DNA of 64,000 bases from CAZTGZ01 sp964613385 (GTDB taxonomy: Bacteria > Bacteroidota > Bacteroidia > NS11-12g > UBA9320): NCBI GenBank assembly GCA_964613385.1, contig CAZTGZ010000001.1, forward strand, positions 110,003-174,002. Reading direction: 5' to 3'. The notes under the pieces are model-generated. The model was not told where the DNA came from and did no database searches. It saw only the letters and a program-made list of their open reading frames with translations. A program made the position numbers and the translations under genes. This document shows positions 17,447 through 26,455 of this stretch, in pieces. Numbering within the stretch: position 1 is the first letter of the stretch; every line of letters begins with the position of its first letter.

Positions 17447-18502
17447 TCATTGCGGCCTGATTCTGGGAGATTCATTGATCACATCTACATCGCGCAATTT
17501 TTCAATGGATTGAACACGACCATTGGAATATGTAATAATCCAAACATCAAACCCACTGTAGCGAGTACTTATTCCTCCAATGAAGGGAACCGCAAGTCGT
17601 AAGGTCCCGTCATACAATTCATTATTTACTTTTAGCGCATATTTTTCGAAAGCCATTAATTGGTTTCTGGCCAATACTTCTTCTTTATAAAGCCCAATGG
17701 AATAAGAATGGAAAGTGAAATAATAGGAAAGTTTCAAATGCTTTTGGTATCCGATATGAATGGGTTGAAAGATATCATCGAGTAGGATGGTGCTGTCTAT
17801 AAGCGTGATATTGTGATAGCACAACCTGTAATAATCTGCTTTAAATTTTTCCGGTTTACACGATTTGCGCGATCTTTCAAGCATTTTATTCATGGCATTC
17901 GGGTCCGGTACATACTCCATGAGCCCCCAGGCATACAAAGTCAGATCTGTTTGCACGTTGATTCCATTCATCAGTGCCATAAGAATTTCACTTCTCTCTT
18001 TCTTTAAACCGAAGTTCTCAATCTTAACCGCTGGGTTTCGATAATTTTTATAGTACCCCGATCGAAATTGGATGATTTTGACCATGTCGCTATGTCCTGC
18101 CCCATTTTCGTTGATGATGTCCATAAAATCAATAGTCATGGTATCTGTGTCCTGAATGAGACAAATGCGCTGATTAGGTAATGCTTTAGATTTTCTCCCC
18201 TGGCGGATATGCGGTGGCAGAAACATAAATGTGCTGGCTCTGTCGTAGAATCTGTAATGGTCAGAAATGCTGTCCGGAATTTGAAATTTGATTTTGGTAC
18301 CATTGTCAGACAAGGCGTAATGTTTTATCATGATGGTTGGGTTTTCACGGGTCAGTAATTTTCCTTCTCTGTCATATATCTGGAGGATTCTTAGCCCGCC
18401 CCCACCCCCGGGTTGTGCCCAAGGCTGCCCGATAAATAAGAATAGCATTAAGGTCAGGGAAAAGAACCTTCTCAGAAACACAGTATAGATGGCGAATCTC
18501 AT
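17447..18502 (-). CDS. Secreted hypothetical protein
   Basis: A 351-residue protein with an N-terminal signal (about residues 8-30, ending AQPGG after FIGQPWAQ). The mature part has no motif I recognise. It is rich in Tyr, Ile and Asp, with short beta-like segments. It follows the 180-residue secreted protein by 34 bases on the same strand, so it probably belongs to the three-gene operon starting at 19751. Location outside the inner membrane is inferred from the signal peptide. Confidence 0.6.
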   Translation of the reverse strand: MRFAIYTVFLRRFFSLTLMLFLFIGQPWAQPGGGGGLRILQIYDREGKLLTRENPTIMIKHYALSDNGTKIKFQIPDSISDHYRFYDRASTFMFLPPHIRQGRKSKALPNQRICLIQDTDTMTIDFMDIINENGAGHSDMVKIIQFRSGYYKNYRNPAVKIENFGLKKERSEILMALMNGINVQTDLTLYAWGLMEYVPDPNAMNKMLERSRKSCKPEKFKADYYRLCYHNITLIDSTILLDDIFQPIHIGYQKHLKLSYYFTFHSYSIGLYKEEVLARNQLMAFEKYALKVNNELYDGTLRLAVPFIGGISTRYSGFDVWIITYSNGRVQSIEKLRDVDVINESPRIRPQ

Positions 18503-18536
18503 TTTTCTATATTTTCCGGTAATAGTTCCCGTATTT

Positions 18537-19079
18537 CTAATAACTGCGAAAAGTGATTATACCTTTTTCTACTTGAAGGTAAATGGAAGGGTGCTTGAGA
18601 TGGTATTTGGCGAATTCATGCGAATAGCTCAATAAGGTATTATAGTCAATTCCCATCAGAATACCGGGGGGATGCGTGCCGGATGAATCAGAAACTGCAA
18701 ACCCTATTCTGAGCTGAGATTTGACCAAATCATCAAAATCAACGAGAAAGGGAGCATCGGTTTGAAGGAATGGAAAAGCATGGATAGTTGAGTCAGAGCT
18801 CAATGAAATATTCAGGTAATAATACAGATGAGCTCCGTTGTTTCCGATAAAATATAGTTTGTCTTTGATGCCATCTCTATCCAGGTCCCAATTTCCGGAA
18901 TAATCATGAATTTGTGCGACCTCATCATAGTCATAAATCAGGTCAGGATGAGATTTCTTGTAAATGGCTTCAAAGGAATTCGTTATTTCGGCAGGATTAT
19001 GCTCCTGGGCATTTACAGAAAGTTCAATGGAGATAAGCAAGAGAAAAAGCAAGGGTCCTTTAAGAATTGACATGGGCAA
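18537..19079 (-). CDS. Secreted hypothetical protein with Ca-binding-like DxDxDG motif
   Basis: A 180-residue protein with a signal peptide (residues 1-24, ending VNAQ). The WDLDRDGIKDKLYF segment (about residues 64-77) resembles the DxDxDG loop of VCBS/FG-GAP-type repeat proteins, often describing a quantity tied to calcium. The rest is not recognised. Its ATG follows the stop of the DUF4386 gene with no gap, so the two are co-transcribed. Confidence 0.6.
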   Translation of the reverse strand: MPMSILKGPLLFLLLISIELSVNAQEHNPAEITNSFEAIYKKSHPDLIYDYDEVAQIHDYSGNWDLDRDGIKDKLYFIGNNGAHLYYYLNISLSSDSTIHAFPFLQTDAPFLVDFDDLVKSQLRIGFAVSDSSGTHPPGILMGIDYNTLLSYSHEFAKYHLKHPSIYLQVEKGIITFRSY

Positions 19080-19751
19080 TTATTTTGTATGGGTTTCAGG
19101 TCTGATCCCATAAACCAACAAATAGCCAATCATCCAAAATTCCCCGATGGTAGCGGGTATGGTCAACAAATCTGTTGTCACACCTAAATCATTAAAGAAT
19201 GCGCTGAGCACATAGCCCAGTCCACCGATCATCAGAATCCGACCCATCCAGACAGGCATTCTCCTAGAAATGTAAACCACATATCCCATTGGAATTAGCC
19301 AGAGACCAAAGAAGATACTGCCCACTCTCCAGGCATTGGAAATTGTAAAACTCAAAAGTTGTATATAATTTGATTTTTCTTCAAATGGTATCATTGGGGT
19401 TTCAGCCACATCCATAGCTACGGCAATGGATATCGCGCTGACCATAATCGCAGCTGCGTTCATCAATCCCCACCCGGCTATGGCAAAAGCGGCCCATGCC
19501 TTAATTTCTCCGAACAATTTGTAAAACCAAACTGCGGTGAGTGACTGTGAGACGATGATTAAAAACTCGAAAGCTAAACGCAACTGAGAGTTTGTTTTTT
19601 GCAGGGTCAGGTTTTTTAAGGTTTCACTTGGGTTGTTTTCGATAAAAATCTGACTTTGAAATATTAGGAATCCGAACACTCCGGAGATGGCCAGGAGTAA
19701 ATACCAGATTCCGGTCAGGCGTGCGGTGCTAATTTGTTGTTTGTGGTTCAT
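19080..19751 (-). CDS. DUF4386 membrane protein
   Basis: A 223-residue protein with about six hydrophobic segments. The opening TARLTGIWYLLLAISGVFGF, the central asparagine/alanine-rich helix and the C-terminal GRILMIGGLGYVLSAF block match the DUF4386 family. These are integral membrane proteins of unknown function, common in Bacteroidota and Actinobacteria. It is the first gene of a three-gene minus-strand set. Confidence 0.8.
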   Translation of the reverse strand: MNHKQQISTARLTGIWYLLLAISGVFGFLIFQSQIFIENNPSETLKNLTLQKTNSQLRLAFEFLIIVSQSLTAVWFYKLFGEIKAWAAFAIAGWGLMNAAAIMVSAISIAVAMDVAETPMIPFEEKSNYIQLLSFTISNAWRVGSIFFGLWLIPMGYVVYISRRMPVWMGRILMIGGLGYVLSAFFNDLGVTTDLLTIPATIGEFWMIGYLLVYGIRPETHTK

Positions 19752-19798
19752 TTGGGTTTAATACGTTTGAATTGCGAAAGATGCTAAATCTTTATTCT

Positions 19799-19806
19799 CA
19801 AAGGTA
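19799..19806 (-). promoter_or_regulatory. Promoter -7 box TACCTTTG of the DUF4386 operon
   Basis: Exact TAnnTTTG match on the minus strand, 47 bases before the ATG at 19751. It implies a leader of about 40 bases. Confidence 0.4.
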
Positions 19807-19905
19807 CTTCCAATCGACTGTCTAAATATGACCGAATCAAGTTAAGATTGAGTTATTGGGTGTAAATTTATATCGGCATCAATCTAAATTTAATTGCTCT
19901 TTTGG

Positions 19906-20175
19906 TTAAGGAAATTTTTTATATATGTCCTTACGATGTAATACCATTATGAGAAGAATTTCATTTGAATTGATTAATTCGAAGCCAATGCGATAATCTC
20001 CGATTTTTATCCTAAATAAGTTTGAGAAACCATTTAGCTTTTTGACACCCCTTAATTGATTCAGGCTATTGACTTTCTCCGCTTTAAGAATGGTTTGTTC
20101 AATTCTTTTTAAAGCTATATTGTCATTGATTTTGTGCAGAGATTTGAGGAAAGATTTGTCAAACCTGACAATCAT
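19906..20175 (-). CDS. RelE/ParE-family toxin
   Basis: An 89-residue basic protein with the RelE fold pattern: N-terminal VRFDKSFLKSLHKI, central LRGVKKLNGFSNLFRIKIGDYRIGFEL and terminal LLIMVLHRKDIYK. The conserved Arg residues in FRIKIGDYR and the terminal HRKDIY are typical of ribosome-dependent mRNA endonucleases. It overlaps the antitoxin gene by four bases (ATGA), so the toxin is second and coupled. Confidence 0.88.
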   Translation of the reverse strand: MIVRFDKSFLKSLHKINDNIALKRIEQTILKAEKVNSLNQLRGVKKLNGFSNLFRIKIGDYRIGFELINSNEILLIMVLHRKDIYKKFP

Positions 20176-20369
20176 TTCTTTTTAAATTTTTTAAATACCT
20201 CTTCCCGAGCCACATCTACGTTGCTTTTCTCCGAAAGTAACATAGATCCTAAAACAAAATCTTCATATTGAGAATCTTTTAAACTAAGAACGTTTGCTCC
20301 AAGTCTTTTGGCTAATTCAGTAAGAATTTTATTGCTTTTTTCGTCTGCTTTAATGATGATGGCGCTCAT
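20172..20369 (-). CDS. Antitoxin of the RelE-type pair
   Basis: A 65-residue protein with an N-terminal beta/alpha segment (AIIIKADEKSNKILTELAKRLG) and a charged C-terminal tail (DVAREEVFKKFKKK) that should wrap the toxin. No specific antitoxin family is certain. Its place just upstream of the toxin with a four-base overlap gives the call. A good promoter box lies 19 bases before its ATG. Confidence 0.8.
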   Translation of the reverse strand: MSAIIIKADEKSNKILTELAKRLGANVLSLKDSQYEDFVLGSMLLSEKSNVDVAREEVFKKFKKK

Positions 20370-20388
20370 GGAAAAACTAAATATACCT

Positions 20389-20396
20389 CAAAGATA
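20389..20396 (-). promoter_or_regulatory. Toxin-antitoxin promoter -7 box TATCTTTG
   Basis: Exact TAnnTTTG match on the minus strand, 19 bases before the antitoxin ATG at 20369. Confidence 0.5.
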
Positions 20397-20572
20397 ACGA
20401 TAAATAAGCATACTAAAGGGGCAATTCTCCGCTTCAAAAACCGATATTCAAGAGCAGAGTTAGGTTTATCATACCGATTGAGTAAATTTTCTTCAATCCA
20501 TTCTATACTTATTGGATTTAGACCTACAAATCAAATTCGAAGGTCATTTCTATACCGTTAAATGCAGTGTCC

Positions 20573-20580
20573 TATATTTG
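20573..20580 (+). promoter_or_regulatory. Promoter -7 box TATATTTG of the methylase gene
   Basis: Exact TAnnTTTG match ending three bases before the ATG at 20584. It decides that start over an upstream in-frame ATG at 20512 and implies a leaderless mRNA. Confidence 0.55.
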
Positions 20581-20583
20581 CAC

Positions 20584-21273
20584 ATGCCTTCCCCGCTTAT
20601 CTTACTGCCTTCCTTTCTCGGTCACCCGGATCCGGCGCTTATCCCTGCCACGCAACTTCAACATATGCAGGAACTGAAGCATTATATCGCGGAGAACGAA
20701 AAATCAGCCCGCCAGTTCATCAAAGCCTGTGCTCCTGAGATCCAACAGTCAGAATTGATCATCACCCAACTGAACAAGCATCAACCTACTGAGAATATAA
20801 TGGAAATGTTGCAGCCTTGCTTTCAGGGTTTTCCAATGGGGTTGTTGTCTGAAGCCGGCATGCCTTGTATTGCCGATCCCGGAAATCTGGTGGTTGAAAT
20901 GGCGCATCAACTCCGCATTCCCGTTGTTCCAATGCCCGGCATGAACTCCATGATGATGGCATTGATGAGCAGTGGATTTTCAGGTCAGGAGTTCGCATTT
21001 CATGGCTATTTACCCCACGACAAAGGTCAAAGGCATAAAAAATTGCGTTCATTTCAAGCTGCCCGCTCTCCACAGATATTCATGGAAACACCTTACCGAA
21101 ACCAGGCGTTATTTTCAGAAATGCTGAACGTTTTGAACCCTGACACCCATTTGTGCGTGGCAGTAAACCTGAGTTTCCCGGATCAATGGGTCAAAACGCA
21201 ACGTGTGGAAAGATGGGCCAAAGATCTGCCCGACCTTCATAAGAAACCCGCCGTTTTTATTATTGGATCATAG
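20584..21273 (+). CDS. Tetrapyrrole-methylase-fold SAM methyltransferase (RsmI-like)
   Basis: About 229 residues with the tetrapyrrole (corrin/porphyrin) methylase fold. The SEAGMPCIADPG block (about residue 88) and the VPMPGMNSMMMALMSSGF block match the SAM-binding region of RsmI, the 16S rRNA C1402 2'-O-methyltransferase. The usual N-terminal RsmI signature is replaced by LLPSFLGHPDP, so this is a divergent paralogue and its RNA target is uncertain. The start is set by the promoter box three bases upstream. Confidence 0.8.
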   Translation: MPSPLILLPSFLGHPDPALIPATQLQHMQELKHYIAENEKSARQFIKACAPEIQQSELIITQLNKHQPTENIMEMLQPCFQGFPMGLLSEAGMPCIADPGNLVVEMAHQLRIPVVPMPGMNSMMMALMSSGFSGQEFAFHGYLPHDKGQRHKKLRSFQAARSPQIFMETPYRNQALFSEMLNVLNPDTHLCVAVNLSFPDQWVKTQRVERWAKDLPDLHKKPAVFIIGS

Positions 21274-21284
21274 TCTCCACGAAA

Positions 21285-21620
21285 ATGTTCAAAACGCTCA
21301 TTGAATTTTTAAGAGACCGGGAATATAGAAATCTCATTTTTACCACCTTATTGGTTTTGTTACTCGGTACGCTTGCCTATAGAATCCTGGAAGGATGGCC
21401 CTGGCTCGATTGCATTTATTTTTGTGTAATTACGCTTTCAACAGTCGGATATGGCGATTTTGCCCCTGTTACTCCGGCCGGAAAGGCATTCACCATTCTT
21501 TATATCATCATTGGAATAGGTATTATTCTTACGTTCATCAATACCTTGTATCACCATTTTAGTCAGAACCGAAAGCCTTTTCGAAAATCAGAAACCGGGG
21601 AATCGAATCCCAAATTATAA
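21285..21620 (+). CDS. Two-TM potassium channel (pore domain)
   Basis: A 111-residue inner-membrane protein with two transmembrane helices (about residues 17-35 and 67-87). Between them lies a pore loop with the K+ selectivity filter TVGYGDFAP near residue 50. It lacks a RCK/TrkA gating domain, so it is a minimal KcsA-type subunit expected to act as a tetramer. It starts 11 bases after the methylase stop and is probably co-transcribed. Its C terminus overlaps the end of acs by six bases, tail to tail. Confidence 0.9.
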   Translation: MFKTLIEFLRDREYRNLIFTTLLVLLLGTLAYRILEGWPWLDCIYFCVITLSTVGYGDFAPVTPAGKAFTILYIIIGIGIILTFINTLYHHFSQNRKPFRKSETGESNPKL

Positions 21621-23522
21621 GGTAGCCAGCGTTTTTATTCTGATTTGATCTACTACCCCGGGATCCAATAATGTACTGGTATCTCCCAGGTTGTCAGTAT
21701 CTCCGGCAGCCAATTTGCGCAATATACGGCGCATAATTTTCCCACTGCGTGTTTTGGGCAATCCCGGCACGATCACTACACGCTCCGGTTTAGCGATGGG
21801 ACCAATAATTTCCGATACTGTCTCGATGATTTCTTTTTGAAGGGTATGCTCGTCCTTTTCGCTTGGATAGCAAATCACAAATGCCATTACAGCCTGACCT
21901 TTTATATCGTGCGGAAAGCCAACAACAGCACTTTCTGCGACATCGGGGTGCTCATCGATGGCGTTTTCAATTTCTGCCGTTCCGAGGTTATGGCCACTTA
22001 CTATTACGATATCATCTACTCTTCCTGTGATGCGATAATTCCCATTCGAATCGCGTTTACACCCATCTCCGGGAAAGTAATAACCCGGAAAAGTCGAAAA
22101 ATAGGTTTCTTTAAAACGTTGGTGGTTTCCCCAAATAGTACGGGCCATTCCCGGCCAAGGGTAGGCAATGGCGAGTCTGCCTTCTGCAGGAGATTCAGAG
22201 ATCAGGTGGCCACTTTCATCAAAAACAACGGGTTGCACACCCGGTAGTGGGTTGGCGGCATAGGTGGGGATAGCCGGGGTTACGCCTGCCAGATTGGAAA
22301 TCATGATTCCTCCGGTTTCAGTTTGCCACCAGGTATCAACGATTTCACATTTTCCCTTACCAATTTCAGTATGATACCAGTGCCAGGCTTCTTCATTAAT
22401 CGGTTCTCCCACCGTTCCGAGCGTTTTCAGACTGTTCAGCGAATGCTTTTGAACAAAGGAAGGATCAAACTGCATCAGGCTTCGGATGGCTGTGGGCGCG
22501 GTATAAAAAATATTCACTCGGTATTTATCGATAATCTCCCAAAAGCGACCCTGATCCGGCCAGGTTGGGATGCCTTCAAACATAAGTGTACAGGCCCCGG
22601 CACTTAGCGGGCCATATAAAATGTAGGAATGCCCGGTTATCCAACCTATGTCAGCGGTGCACCAGTAAATATCCCCTTTTTGATATTGAAAAACATTTCT
22701 GAAGGTAAAGTTTGCATAGACCATATAACCTCCGGTTGTATGCACCATTCCCTTCGGTTTACCCGTTGATCCTGAGGTATATAGAATAAAAAGAGGATCT
22801 TCAGCATCCATGGAAACTGCCTCACACACATCACTCACGGTCTCCAGTATTTCATGCCACCATTGGTCTATACTGTTCCAGGTAATTTCTGTCCCGGTTC
22901 GTTTAAGTACCAAACAATGCTCTACTCCCGGGCAGGATATCAGCGCCTCATCCACGATTTCCTTGAGGGCGATTTGTTTATCGCCGCGATATGCACCATC
23001 TGATGTGAGCACCACCTTGCAACCGGCATCATTTATTCTATCTGTCAGGGAACCGGATGAAAAACCGGCAAATACCACTGAATGCACTGCTCCGATTCTG
23101 GCACATGCCAGGGTTGAAATGGCCAATTCAGGGACCATAGGTAAGTAAATGCAGACCCTATCGCCTTTCTGTACTCCTAACTTCTTAAGGACATTGGCGA
23201 AGCGGCATACCTCATGATATAACTGCTTGTAACTGAAATACCGTGGTGACTCATCAGGGTCATTGGCTTCCCAAATGATGGCAGTATCTTCACCATGCAA
23301 TTTAACATGTCTGTCCAGACAATTCTCTGTAATATTGAGCCGGGCACCTTCGAACCAACTCACTTTTGCCTCATGAAAATTCCATTTTAGTGTATTTTGC
23401 CATTCACGGTGCCATACGAATTCCTTGTGGGCAAATTCTTCCCAAAAAAGCTCCGGATTTTCAATACTCCGACGATAAAGCTCCTGATAATCGCCGGCAG
23501 TTTTTGCAATATTTGAAGGCAT
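21615..23522 (-). CDS. acs: Acetyl-CoA synthetase (AMP-forming)
   Basis: A 635-residue enzyme of the ANL superfamily that makes acetyl-CoA from acetate, ATP and CoA. The P-loop-like motif YTSGSTGKPKG is near residue 250, WWQTETGG near 400 and DGCKRDSNGNYRITGRVDD near 490. The C-terminal SGKIMRR contains the catalytic lysine that is commonly acetylated. Length matches AcsA proteins. No adjacent acetate transporter or regulator is present. Confidence 0.97.
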   Translation of the reverse strand: MPSNIAKTAGDYQELYRRSIENPELFWEEFAHKEFVWHREWQNTLKWNFHEAKVSWFEGARLNITENCLDRHVKLHGEDTAIIWEANDPDESPRYFSYKQLYHEVCRFANVLKKLGVQKGDRVCIYLPMVPELAISTLACARIGAVHSVVFAGFSSGSLTDRINDAGCKVVLTSDGAYRGDKQIALKEIVDEALISCPGVEHCLVLKRTGTEITWNSIDQWWHEILETVSDVCEAVSMDAEDPLFILYTSGSTGKPKGMVHTTGGYMVYANFTFRNVFQYQKGDIYWCTADIGWITGHSYILYGPLSAGACTLMFEGIPTWPDQGRFWEIIDKYRVNIFYTAPTAIRSLMQFDPSFVQKHSLNSLKTLGTVGEPINEEAWHWYHTEIGKGKCEIVDTWWQTETGGIMISNLAGVTPAIPTYAANPLPGVQPVVFDESGHLISESPAEGRLAIAYPWPGMARTIWGNHQRFKETYFSTFPGYYFPGDGCKRDSNGNYRITGRVDDIVIVSGHNLGTAEIENAIDEHPDVAESAVVGFPHDIKGQAVMAFVICYPSEKDEHTLQKEIIETVSEIIGPIAKPERVVIVPGLPKTRSGKIMRRILRKLAAGDTDNLGDTSTLLDPGVVDQIRIKTLATL

Positions 23523-23633
23523 ATAATCTGAATATGGGCTGAATTTATATTTTTTTTGTCATTTTACATCCTCTTAAACCATGTAGATTCTGATGCTAGC
23601 GAGGAAATTGTAATTTCGAACAGACCGAAAAGT

Positions 23634-24764
23634 ATGAAAAAGTTGAAAATTGTCTATCTCTTGTGTTTTTCTTTTTTGTTGCTGAAGTGCGAGGATGACG
23701 ACTTGAAGAAAAATGAGCCGAAAGTTGTGTTGCCAGTGGATATAGCCATGGATACATTGTTGGAAAACATGACGCAGATTCCAAATCCATGGTCACTGGA
23801 AGAGCTGGCACCGGGCAAATGGATTATTTCAGGAAGAAATGGAAAGATGTATATATATCAATCGGGAATTTTAGCGGAAGTAAGTGGCGTTCCGGCTGTA
23901 ATTACAACAGGTCAGGCAGGATTGATGGATATTGAATTACATCCTCAGTTCAAAACAAATGGAAAGCTTTATTTTACGGCTGTAACCGGAACGGGATCTA
24001 ATTTTAGCACGACATTATATTCAGCGCAGCTTCAGGGACAGGCATTGTCGCAGGTTGAGAAGCTTTTTCAGGCGGATCCGAGAACCGCTTCATCGGCACA
24101 TTTTGGCAGTCGCATTGTTTGTGATAACGGCTTTATCTATGTATGCATTGGCGAGCGAAATGATCCTAACCAGGCTCAGAATTTGGCCTTCCATAGCGGA
24201 AAAGTCATCAGATTACTGGAGAATGGCCAAATACCGGGTGACAATCCATGGGTAGATTCCCTGGGAAAAAGGGCGGAAATATGGACATACGGACACAGGA
24301 ACCCACAGGGTATGGCCAGAAACCCATGGACGGGTGATATTTGGGTCCATGAGCATGGACCTAAAGGCGGTGATGAAATCAATGTACTGAAAAAAGCGGC
24401 CAATTATGGATGGCCATTGGCAACATTTGGAGTTAATTACGACGGGAGCACCATTACAACCGATACCTTCGTAGAAGGAACCATTTTACCTATTTACTAT
24501 TATAAGCCTTCCATAGCACCTTGTGGAATGACATTTTACCAATCCGAGGTTATACCTCAATGGAATGGAAGTCTTTTTATCGGAGCTTTGGCCGGTGAGC
24601 ACATCAACCATTTAAAGCTAAACGGAAACCAGGTGGTTGCAGAAGAAAGGCTGGTTCAAGGCATAGGGCGAATCAGAGACATTAAACAAGGTAGTGACGG
24701 GTTTCTCTATTTTGTGACCGAAACTCCGGGTGCTTTGTTTAGGTTCAGGCCTAAAACGGATTAA
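23634..24764 (+). CDS. PQQ-dependent sugar dehydrogenase (lipoprotein)
   Basis: About 376 residues. A lipoprotein signal (LCFSFLLLKC) is followed by a six-bladed propeller of the soluble glucose/sorbosone dehydrogenase family. The family blocks GLMDIELHPQF, the catalytic-His region SAHFGSRI, GHRNPQGMARNPWTGDIWVHEHGP and GGDEIN are present. Enzymes of this type oxidise aldoses in the periplasm with bound PQQ and Ca2+. I chose the ATG at 23634, where the signal begins, over an upstream ATG at 23556. It overlaps trx by four bases, tail to tail. Confidence 0.88.
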   Translation: MKKLKIVYLLCFSFLLLKCEDDDLKKNEPKVVLPVDIAMDTLLENMTQIPNPWSLEELAPGKWIISGRNGKMYIYQSGILAEVSGVPAVITTGQAGLMDIELHPQFKTNGKLYFTAVTGTGSNFSTTLYSAQLQGQALSQVEKLFQADPRTASSAHFGSRIVCDNGFIYVCIGERNDPNQAQNLAFHSGKVIRLLENGQIPGDNPWVDSLGKRAEIWTYGHRNPQGMARNPWTGDIWVHEHGPKGGDEINVLKKAANYGWPLATFGVNYDGSTITTDTFVEGTILPIYYYKPSIAPCGMTFYQSEVIPQWNGSLFIGALAGEHINHLKLNGNQVVAEERLVQGIGRIRDIKQGSDGFLYFVTETPGALFRFRPKTD

Positions 24765-25054
24765 TGGGTGCGGATAATTTGGAGCAGGTCATGCGCGCTC
24801 AACACCCCGCTTTGACGCCAAACCTGGTTGCCATTGTGATATAAAATCAGGGTTGGAACCCCTTGTACCTGATAGCGAGACGCCAGTTCCGGATTGCGGT
24901 CAACATCTATTTTAACGATTTTCACTTCATCGCCCGCCTTGTTTTTTAAGTCTTCCAAAATAGGAGCCAGCATTTTACATGGTCCACACCAGGTGGCGCT
25001 GAAATCCACCAACACTTTTTCATGACTGCCGATAATGTCTGTATAACTTGCCAT
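24761..25054 (-). CDS. trxA: Thioredoxin
   Basis: A 97-residue protein with the thioredoxin active site WCGPC near residues 22-26, the buried Asp in VLVDFSATWCG and the cis-proline loop VQGVPTL. It has no signal peptide, so it is cytosolic. It is slightly shorter than E. coli TrxA at the N terminus. It is a single-gene unit. Confidence 0.93.
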   Translation of the reverse strand: MASYTDIIGSHEKVLVDFSATWCGPCKMLAPILEDLKNKAGDEVKIVKIDVDRNPELASRYQVQGVPTLILYHNGNQVWRQSGVLSAHDLLQIIRTH

Positions 25055-25117
25055 ATCATCCCGGCATCAAAATTCAGACCCGCTTATGTGTCTGTCAGAT
25101 TGTCAGGAAGAATTTAT

Positions 25118-25125
25118 TATATTTG
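25118..25125 (+). promoter_or_regulatory. Promoter -7 box TATATTTG of the serine hydrolase gene
   Basis: Exact TAnnTTTG match 16 bases before the ATG at 25142, with a TTG at 25100 upstream in a possible -33 position. Confidence 0.45.
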
Positions 25126-25141
25126 AGATACTAAACGCTGT

Positions 25142-26455
25142 ATGAAACCTAACATCTTGAAAGTCGGCTTTTTAATGCTCACCTTGTTGATTTCCGGAAC
25201 TTATAATATGGCCCGGGCTCAGGTATATTTTCCGCCTAATTCAGGCAACTGGGACACTTTGCATCCTATGCGTTTAGGTTGGTGTGAAACGAAGTTGGAT
25301 TCACTTCAGGATTATCTGGAATCGAAAAAAACCAAGGCGTTTATGGTTCTTAAGGATGGCAAGATTGTATTGGAATGGTATTTTGGAACATTTACCCAAG
25401 ATAGTCTTTGGTACTGGGCTTCTGCAGGTAAGTCTCTGGCTTCGGCAGTTATAGGAATAGCCGAGCAAGATGGGTATTTGTCCTTAGATTTTCCGGTTTC
25501 TGCTTATTTGGGAGAAGGTTGGACCAGTTGTCCTAAGGACAAGGAAGATCAGATTACCGTTTTACACCAGGTGACCATGACCACAGGATTGAATGAAAAC
25601 CTGTTGAACTCGGACTGTACAACACCCGAATGCCTTACGTATAAAGCAGATGCAGGAACGCGCTGGTTTTACCATAATGCTCCTTACACGCTTACCCATG
25701 ACGTGGTTGAAAAGGCAACTGGCAAGTCCTTCAACATTTATACGTATCAGCGCCTGACTTCCAGAATTGGCATGGGCGGATTATGGGTAAAAAGCGGCTG
25801 GAACGACCTGTTTCTCAGCAAAGCCAGAGATATGGCGAGATTTGGGGTTTTGATGCTCGCGAATGGTATCTGGAAGCAGGATACCGTATTGAATAATATG
25901 TCCTATCATCCTGCCATGATTCAGACCAGCCAATCGTTAAACAAAAGCTATGGGTATCTATGGTGGCTGAATGGGAAAGGCGAAATTATCATGCCGGGAC
26001 TACCAACTGTTTTTAACCGGGATTTGGTTCCTTCTGCTCCTTCGGACATGTATGCCGCTATGGGAAAAAATGATCAGAAACTTTACGTCGTGCCGTCTCA
26101 GGGCTTGGTTGTCGTGAGGATGGGTGATGCCGCGGACGATGCAATGCCGGCATTGTCAGATTTTGATATAGTGCTTTGGAGCAAGATTTCGGATTTAGTT
26201 TGCAAAACCGGAGGTTCGAAGAACCTTTCAACCCTTTCCACAGTCTATCCGAATCCATTTACAGGTGAATTAAACCTGGAGCGGTCAGAACCTTTTAATT
26301 ACCAATTGTGCAATAACCGGGGAGCAGTGATCAAGAGCGGATTTTCATTGGGCTCGGAGCATATTGAAACCACGGAAATACCCGCCGGTTTCTATTTTCT
26401 GCGATTGATTTCCACGAATCAAACAGAATGGATGCCTTTGATTAAAACAAACTGA
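25142..26455 (+). CDS. Secreted beta-lactamase-fold serine hydrolase with T9SS sorting domain
   Basis: A 437-residue protein. It has a signal peptide (residues 1-26, ending ARAQ), a class C beta-lactamase/esterase-like domain with catalytic Ser94-x-x-Lys97 (SAGK) and Tyr177-x-Asn179 (YHN), and a C-terminal type A sorting domain of about 75 residues (VYPNPFTGELNLE to PAGFYFLRL). The sorting domain marks it for the type IX secretion system. Family members are esterases, peptidases or amidases rather than true beta-lactamases, and the substrate is unknown. It ends exactly where the minus-strand PLP gene ends. Confidence 0.88.
   Translation: MKPNILKVGFLMLTLLISGTYNMARAQVYFPPNSGNWDTLHPMRLGWCETKLDSLQDYLESKKTKAFMVLKDGKIVLEWYFGTFTQDSLWYWASAGKSLASAVIGIAEQDGYLSLDFPVSAYLGEGWTSCPKDKEDQITVLHQVTMTTGLNENLLNSDCTTPECLTYKADAGTRWFYHNAPYTLTHDVVEKATGKSFNIYTYQRLTSRIGMGGLWVKSGWNDLFLSKARDMARFGVLMLANGIWKQDTVLNNMSYHPAMIQTSQSLNKSYGYLWWLNGKGEIIMPGLPTVFNRDLVPSAPSDMYAAMGKNDQKLYVVPSQGLVVVRMGDAADDAMPALSDFDIVLWSKISDLVCKTGGSKNLSTLSTVYPNPFTGELNLERSEPFNYQLCNNRGAVIKSGFSLGSEHIETTEIPAGFYFLRLISTNQTEWMPLIKTN

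Noticed and set aside
17126..17602. A 158-residue plus-strand reading frame running through tRNA-Phe
   Set aside because: It covers the tRNA and its terminator and matches no protein pattern.
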